From a bacterium (lineage in GTDB: Bacteria > SZUA-79 > Acidulodesulfobacterales > Acidulodesulfobacteraceae), in NCBI GenBank assembly GCA_021789455.1, contig JAJYJN010000070.1, positions 1 to 5,501 of the forward strand: DNA of 5,501 nt, written 5' to 3'. Every line of letters starts with the position of its first letter. Position 1 is the first letter of the stretch. Of the stretch, positions 4,217 to 5,501 are shown piece by piece. The notes beneath the pieces were generated by a model. It worked only from the letters and a program-made list of their open reading frames with translations. It did not search any database and was not told where the DNA came from. The translations under genes and the position numbers were made by a program.

Positions 4217-5501
4217 TTATTTAATTTTATTATTATCGGCTTTTGTCTTAATATTTGTCTTAATATTTGTCTTAATATCAGGCGGCTTTACATAATCAGG
4301 AGAAACTATAACCATTTTTCTTGCTCCAGGAAGCGGCTGTTTTTCTTTTTTTAACGATGCCAGAAATTTCTTGTTGCGCTTATTGGTAATACTTAAAAGA
4401 GTTTTGGATGACGAGATGATTTTAGGAGATATAAGTATAACGAGATTGTCTTTTTCTAACGAACTGTTTTTGTCTTTAAATAAATAGCCTAGGAAAGGTA
4501 TGTCGTCAAGCAGAGGAATTCCCGTAGTCGAATTATTTACCGTATTCTGAATTAACCCGCCTATTATTACCGTCTGGTTGTTTTTTATCATAATCCTCGT
4601 TTTTATATATCTATTAGAAGTAGTAGGTCCTACTTCGTTGGCGTTTAATCCTGAAGGGTTAGGAATTATGGAGGAAATTTTAGCGTATATTTTTAAGGTT
4701 AAATAATTCCCTGAATTTATGGTGGGCGTAATTTGAAGTTTTACTCCTACATTTTGCCTTTCTACCTGAGTTACGATATTTTGCAGTTCAAACTGGCTCG
4801 TAGCCGAAGACGTAATAAAAGGAACGTTTTCGCCTACCATTATAGACGCTTTCTGGTTGTCTAAGGTTAAAAGATCCGGAGCGGATAAAACGTTTACGGC
4901 AGAGTTTGTGGCGATAAGCTGAAACAGGGCGGCGAACGAAGGCACGGTTTCCGAAGCGCCGTTAGGCCCTATGGGCAGGGTTATGGAGCCTCCGGCGGCT
5001 CCTGCAATCAATCCCGACGTCGTAAAAGGATTAGAAAGAAAACTCGATATGCCCTGGCTCATATTGTAATTTGCGTCTCCGAAAAAATTTCCTTTAAATC
5101 CGTAATACTGAGTGCCTATTTCGGAAGATTTAGTTAAATTAACCTCCGCTATTATGACCTGCACGAATACCTGCTTTCTTTTTTTATCGAGCTGTTTAAT
5201 TACTTTAACGAGGGAACTATACTGCGTCGGAGTAGTTTCTATAATGAGGGAATTTTCGTCTTTATCGGGTATTATAACGGCTTTCCCGATGGCGGACACT
5301 CCGCCTTCGGCAGTTGCCGACGCAGAACCCGGCGTTGCTGCGGCGGCAGTCCGTCCTTTAAAAAAAGGCGGTTTTGCCGTCATTAAAGGCCTGTTGGCAA
5401 TCTGATTACCGGATTTTACAAGCGTTTTGGCATGCGAAATCATATTAGTTAAAATCTTAGCTATAGTTTTTGCCTTTGCATATTTAAGTTTATATACGTA
5501 A
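4217..5501 (-). CDS. gspD: Type II secretion secretin GspD (5' end beyond window)
   Basis: Outer-membrane secretin forming the exit channel of type II secretion. The frame is open to the right edge, so the gene is partial: the signal peptide and early N-domains are missing, and the Met codon at 5441-5443 is internal. Residues just upstream of it (YVYKLKYAKAKTIAKILTNM) look like the opening of a secretin N-domain. Numbering from the edge (427 residues visible): N-domain start 1-29, an Ala/Pro/Gly/Ser-rich insert about 30-72, the rest of the domain (VIIPDKDENSLIIET), then QVFVQVIIAEV leading into the secretin core. Core marks are VGENVPFIT (about 222-230), the IGGLI segment and GIPLLDDIPFLGYLF...ISPKI (about 327-361), the secretin signature. 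The C-terminal tail is Lys-rich and carries three tandem (D/N)IKT units. It is the first visible gene of the gspD-gspE-gspJ operon. Confidence 0.93.
   Translation of the reverse strand, partial: YVYKLKYAKAKTIAKILTNMISHAKTLVKSGNQIANRPLMTAKPPFFKGRTAAAATPGSASATAEGGVSAIGKAVIIPDKDENSLIIETTPTQYSSLVKVIKQLDKKRKQVFVQVIIAEVNLTKSSEIGTQYYGFKGNFFGDANYNMSQGISSFLSNPFTTSGLIAGAAGGSITLPIGPNGASETVPSFAALFQLIATNSAVNVLSAPDLLTLDNQKASIMVGENVPFITSSATSQFELQNIVTQVERQNVGVKLQITPTINSGNYLTLKIYAKISSIIPNPSGLNANEVGPTTSNRYIKTRIMIKNNQTVIIGGLIQNTVNNSTTGIPLLDDIPFLGYLFKDKNSSLEKDNLVILISPKIISSSKTLLSITNKRNKKFLASLKKEKQPLPGARKMVIVSPDYVKPPDIKTNIKTNIKTKADNNKIK
4242..4277. repeat. 12-bp tandem repeat, three perfect copies, in gspD tail
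   Basis: TTTGTCTTAATA is repeated three times without error (4242-4253, 4254-4265, 4266-4277). The unit is a multiple of three, so it encodes on the minus strand (D/N)IKT repeated three times near the C-terminus of the secretin, outside the conserved core. The perfect identity suggests recent expansion and a site likely to vary in copy number between strains. Confidence 0.9.

Noticed and set aside
4242..4277. CRISPR-like array
   Set aside because: The 12-bp copies are tandem with no spacers and lie in frame inside gspD.
5112..5405. Plus-strand open frame of 97 residues opposite gspD
   Set aside because: It lies wholly opposite the secretin gene, and its Ala/Pro-rich part is only the complement of the secretin's low-complexity insert.

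Overview
This window is AT-rich (roughly one third G+C by eye). It looks like the chromosome of a Gram-negative bacterium, because it carries an outer-membrane secretin, a type II secretion ATPase, a pseudopilin and an exported protein with a signal peptide. The codon use and gene style would fit a low-GC Desulfobacterota-like (former delta-proteobacterial) lineage. That placement is an impression, not a demonstrated assignment.

Left part (1-444): no convincing gene. It holds short direct repeats with a 20-bp offset, a strong GC-rich hairpin followed on the minus strand by a T-rich run, a conserved-looking 16-mer of the kind seen beside IS200-like/RAYT transposase genes, a polypyrimidine tract, and a widely spaced inverted repeat. 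It reads as mobile-element or repeat debris. It ends in a plausible promoter/operator region.

Middle (445-1731, plus strand): a two-gene vapBC-type toxin-antitoxin module (ribbon-helix-helix-like antitoxin overlapping a PIN-domain toxin by 14 bp), then a spacer with a degenerate half of a REP-like repeat. Next is a GTG-started gene for a small exported protein that looks beta-strand-rich and may be an outer-membrane barrel.

Right part (1792-5501, minus strand): a type II secretion operon transcribed right to left: gspD (secretin, running off the right edge), gspE (assembly ATPase) and a gspJ-like minor pseudopilin with an Ala instead of Gly before the prepilin cleavage site. GspE powers assembly of the pseudopilus, to which the pseudopilin belongs, and GspD is the outer-membrane exit channel. 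No gspF lies directly after gspE, so the rest of the system must be elsewhere or upstream of gspD. The operon ends tail-to-tail with the exported-protein gene.

I found no clearly new biological system. The most interesting points are the mobile-element-like debris beside vapBC, the unclassified exported protein, the in-frame microsatellites in gspD and gspJ, and the compact D-E-J order.
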